Positions 62,270 to 64,000 of a DNA stretch of 64,000 nt are shown here, piece by piece. The position numbers and the translations under genes were made by a program. The notes under the pieces are model-generated. The model searched no databases. It was not told the origin of the DNA and saw nothing but the letters and a program-made list of their open reading frames with translations. Each line of letters starts with the position of its first letter. Position 1 is the first letter of the stretch. Source of the DNA: Micromussa lordhowensis (Eukaryota > Cnidaria > Anthozoa > Scleractinia > Lobophylliidae); NCBI GenBank assembly GCA_964020085.1, contig OZ026606.1, positions 10,300,797 to 10,364,796 on the forward strand, given 5' to 3'.

Positions 62270-63196
62270 TGGTTCTGAAGTTCAGAGATAAAAACATATC
62301 GTCGCTAGATGATATACAAAAGCTTACAGCCAAAAATCTTCGAGAAATTTTAAAGTCTCACGTAGAATCGGCCGGGGGAACAAATGCAGATTTAGTTTTA
62401 AAAGCCTTCGCGTTGCTGATGCGAGACGTCATTCCATCGGCCAACAACGGGGAGAACGAACCAGCACTTCCAGCAGAGGAACAGAACGACAGCAGTTTTT
62501 AATATGAAGCGACTGTGAGGCGCATTTCTGCTCTTGGAAGGTCAAGCGATCTTCGGCATTTACCGGAGATGAACTTTATTCAACTTTATGACTATATATC
62601 TGGTGGTATCTACGCGCAAATATCAACACATCGTTCTTAAAGGTACTCACTACAAAAAAACTGAAATCGTACCAGTTTGTTTTTTTCGAAGGAAATGTCA
62701 AAAAGCTAGAAAGCAAACGTTTCGAGGACAAAACTTACGTAAAAGCGAATGTTCTGCCTTCAATGAAGAGAACACCCTACAAAGTTGTTGTCGAGTTCTC
62801 ACCTACTTGTGATGTCCTACGCAAAGCCAAAAACTTTTTTTGGAAAAACTTAGCGATGGTACAATCAGGCTAAAACGAACACATGACTATTACATTCAAA
62901 CGCAGGGCCAACTATTTGTTAGTTCAAGTCTAGCCTTAAAAGGGATTGTTTTCGTTGTCTATTTTGGAGATGAAATGCCTTTATTCAAAGAAAACACCTT
63001 CTTTGAAAGAAGCCATTGGAACCAAGAGCTTCTTCCAAAGCTTGAATATTTTTTCAAAAGGGCTCTTTTCCCTGAAATGGTTACGAAGAGAGTTCAGAGA
63101 GGCAAGCTTTTATACCTTCATGGTAGATGGGCACCATATGGTCAATATGCATGCACAGCAAAAGGCCTGAAATTAACATTTAAAAGAGCTCAGTGA
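62270..63196 (+). pseudogene. Broken YqaJ-exonuclease-family gene
   Basis: Starts with ATG at 62270 (MVLKFRDKNISSLDDIQKL), a 77-residue frame with a SAP-like helical segment. It continues past a stop with ISALGRSSDLRHLPEMNFIQ, then changes frame near 62590 and again near 62665 into LKSYQFVFFEGNVKKLESK and VLPSMKRTPYKVVVEFSP. At about 62820 it jumps directly to a YqaJ C-terminus: KLSDGTIRLKRTHDYYIQTQ, then LLPKLEYFFKRALFPEMVTK. The middle, where a SWIM-type zinc finger and catalytic exonuclease core would be expected, is absent. Two frameshifts and an internal deletion indicate a pseudogene; the first 77 residues might still be expressed. Confidence 0.65.
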
Positions 63197-63530
63197 CACT
63201 TACACTACAGACTTTGCTTATTATACTTGAGCCCATATTTGAAATTCTGAAAGAGTTACCCTTTTGAGACCTTATGTTGCTGTTACATGTACTGTACATG
63301 CAGAACAAACTCTACCACTTGTTCTTGTCTGCATTCATGGAGAATTATTAATATTTCAGTCCCTGCAGGGCTCGGGATGACAAGTCAAATTTAATGCAGT
63401 TTTCAAAATCAATGTAATCACACTGGCCAATCATAAAGGGCTCAGACTATCCCATATGCAGCTCATCAAAACTCTAAGCAAATACAACAAATAGACCTCA
63501 TTTAACGCAAACAATGTGTAATTCCAGAAA

Positions 63531-63704
63531 ATATCCATACTTCCCCCACAAAAGGGATTATTTCTAACCCCCCCCCCCCCCCAACCCCTCTGAAAATTCC
63601 AAATAAGCTTCATACATCACTTAAAATGTTTTGGCCTTACAGAATGCCCCACCCCCCAGGAAATTCCAATCCCTTCTGGGGGGAGTATGGATATCTTCTG
63701 GAAC
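63531..63704. mobile_element. Inverted-repeat element, TTCCAGAAAATATCC family, short copy
   Basis: Ends ATTCCAGAAAATATCCATAC and GTATGGATATCTTCTGGAA are inverted and match the termini of the 20384-21144 element. It has the same C-rich subterminal tracts but about 170 bp total, so it is an internally deleted relative. Confidence 0.68.
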
Positions 63705-63717
63705 TGCACAATGACTA

Positions 63718-63983
63718 ATAAGTGGCTTGTGCAAAATAAATTTTAAACGGAACTGAGAGGCCATTTTATTTATGTAGATATTTTTGTCCAAGAAGTTTTG
63801 TATTATGTTCATTACAAAATCAAGTCAAAAAATGTCATTCTTTCCCCATAATAAGTGGCTTGTGCAAAGTAAATTTTAAATGGACTGAGAGGCCATTTTA
63901 TTTATGCAGATATTTTTGTCCAAGAAGTTTTGTATCATGTTCATTACAAAATCAAGTCAAAAATGTCATTCTTTCCCCATAAT
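63718..63983. repeat. 133-bp tandem duplication
   Basis: ATAAGTGGCTTGTGCAAA begins at 63718 and again at 63851, and the two units agree over their length except for about ten substitutions and small indels. Confidence 0.88.
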
Positions 63984-64000
63984 ATTTGATAGTAATTTAT

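Larger units (their letters stand above)
63197..64000. other. Repeat-bearing end of window
   Basis: Contains the short copy of the TTCCAGAAAATATCC element and a 133-bp tandem duplication. There is no supported gene. Confidence 0.5.

Overview
This is eukaryotic nuclear DNA from an invertebrate animal: AT-rich, with intron-split genes carrying GT-AG junctions and dense transposon debris. A cnidarian, probably an anthozoan such as a stony coral, is my inference from gene content and repeat style; nothing in the window proves the taxon. There are no prokaryotic operons, rRNA genes or CRISPR arrays.

Layout. (1) 164-25843, minus strand: 25 coding exons of a site-1 protease gene (MBTPS1/SKI-1), from the start codon to near the end of the lumenal region; the membrane-anchor exons lie before base 1. 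Its introns hold a complete tyrosine-recombinase retrotransposon of Ngaro architecture (12621-17867), a decayed relative (about 10899-12245), tRNA-derived SINEs, and several foldback or inverted-repeat elements. (2) 25862-32115: a gene-poor stretch with a Penelope-like 3' remnant and a three-layer nested insertion, in which an 18-bp minisatellite is split by a truncated LINE that is itself split by a TTAA-flanked (piggyBac-type) MITE. (3) 32116-36469 and 40580-43769, plus strand: two tandem paralogues with the same 3-exon structure, encoding about 12-TM proteins with otopetrin-like (proton channel) signatures. A LINE remnant and foldback elements lie between them. (4) 45837-49120, minus strand: a secreted or GPI-anchored VIT+VWA protein resembling inter-alpha-trypsin inhibitor heavy chains. 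A perfect 26-bp-arm hairpin sits just downstream of its stop. (5) 49121-55369: repeat-rich, with one small Cys-rich reading frame (53098-53376). (6) 55370-56050 minus, mitochondrial peptide deformylase, divergent from 56390-61146 plus, a two-exon protein with a C39/papain-like Cys-His-Asn arrangement; they share a 340-bp promoter region. (7) 62270-63196: a broken YqaJ-exonuclease-family gene, followed by MITE and tandem-duplicate sequence to the end.

The host genes look like independent housekeeping, secretory and membrane genes rather than one pathway. Site-1 protease would act in the Golgi on membrane-bound transcription factors, and peptide deformylase in the mitochondrion. The most unusual material is the mobile DNA: an apparently recent Ngaro-type element 40 bp from a splice donor, nested insertions with readable target duplications, and several foldback elements whose arms differ but whose hairpin tips share a GC-rich motif.
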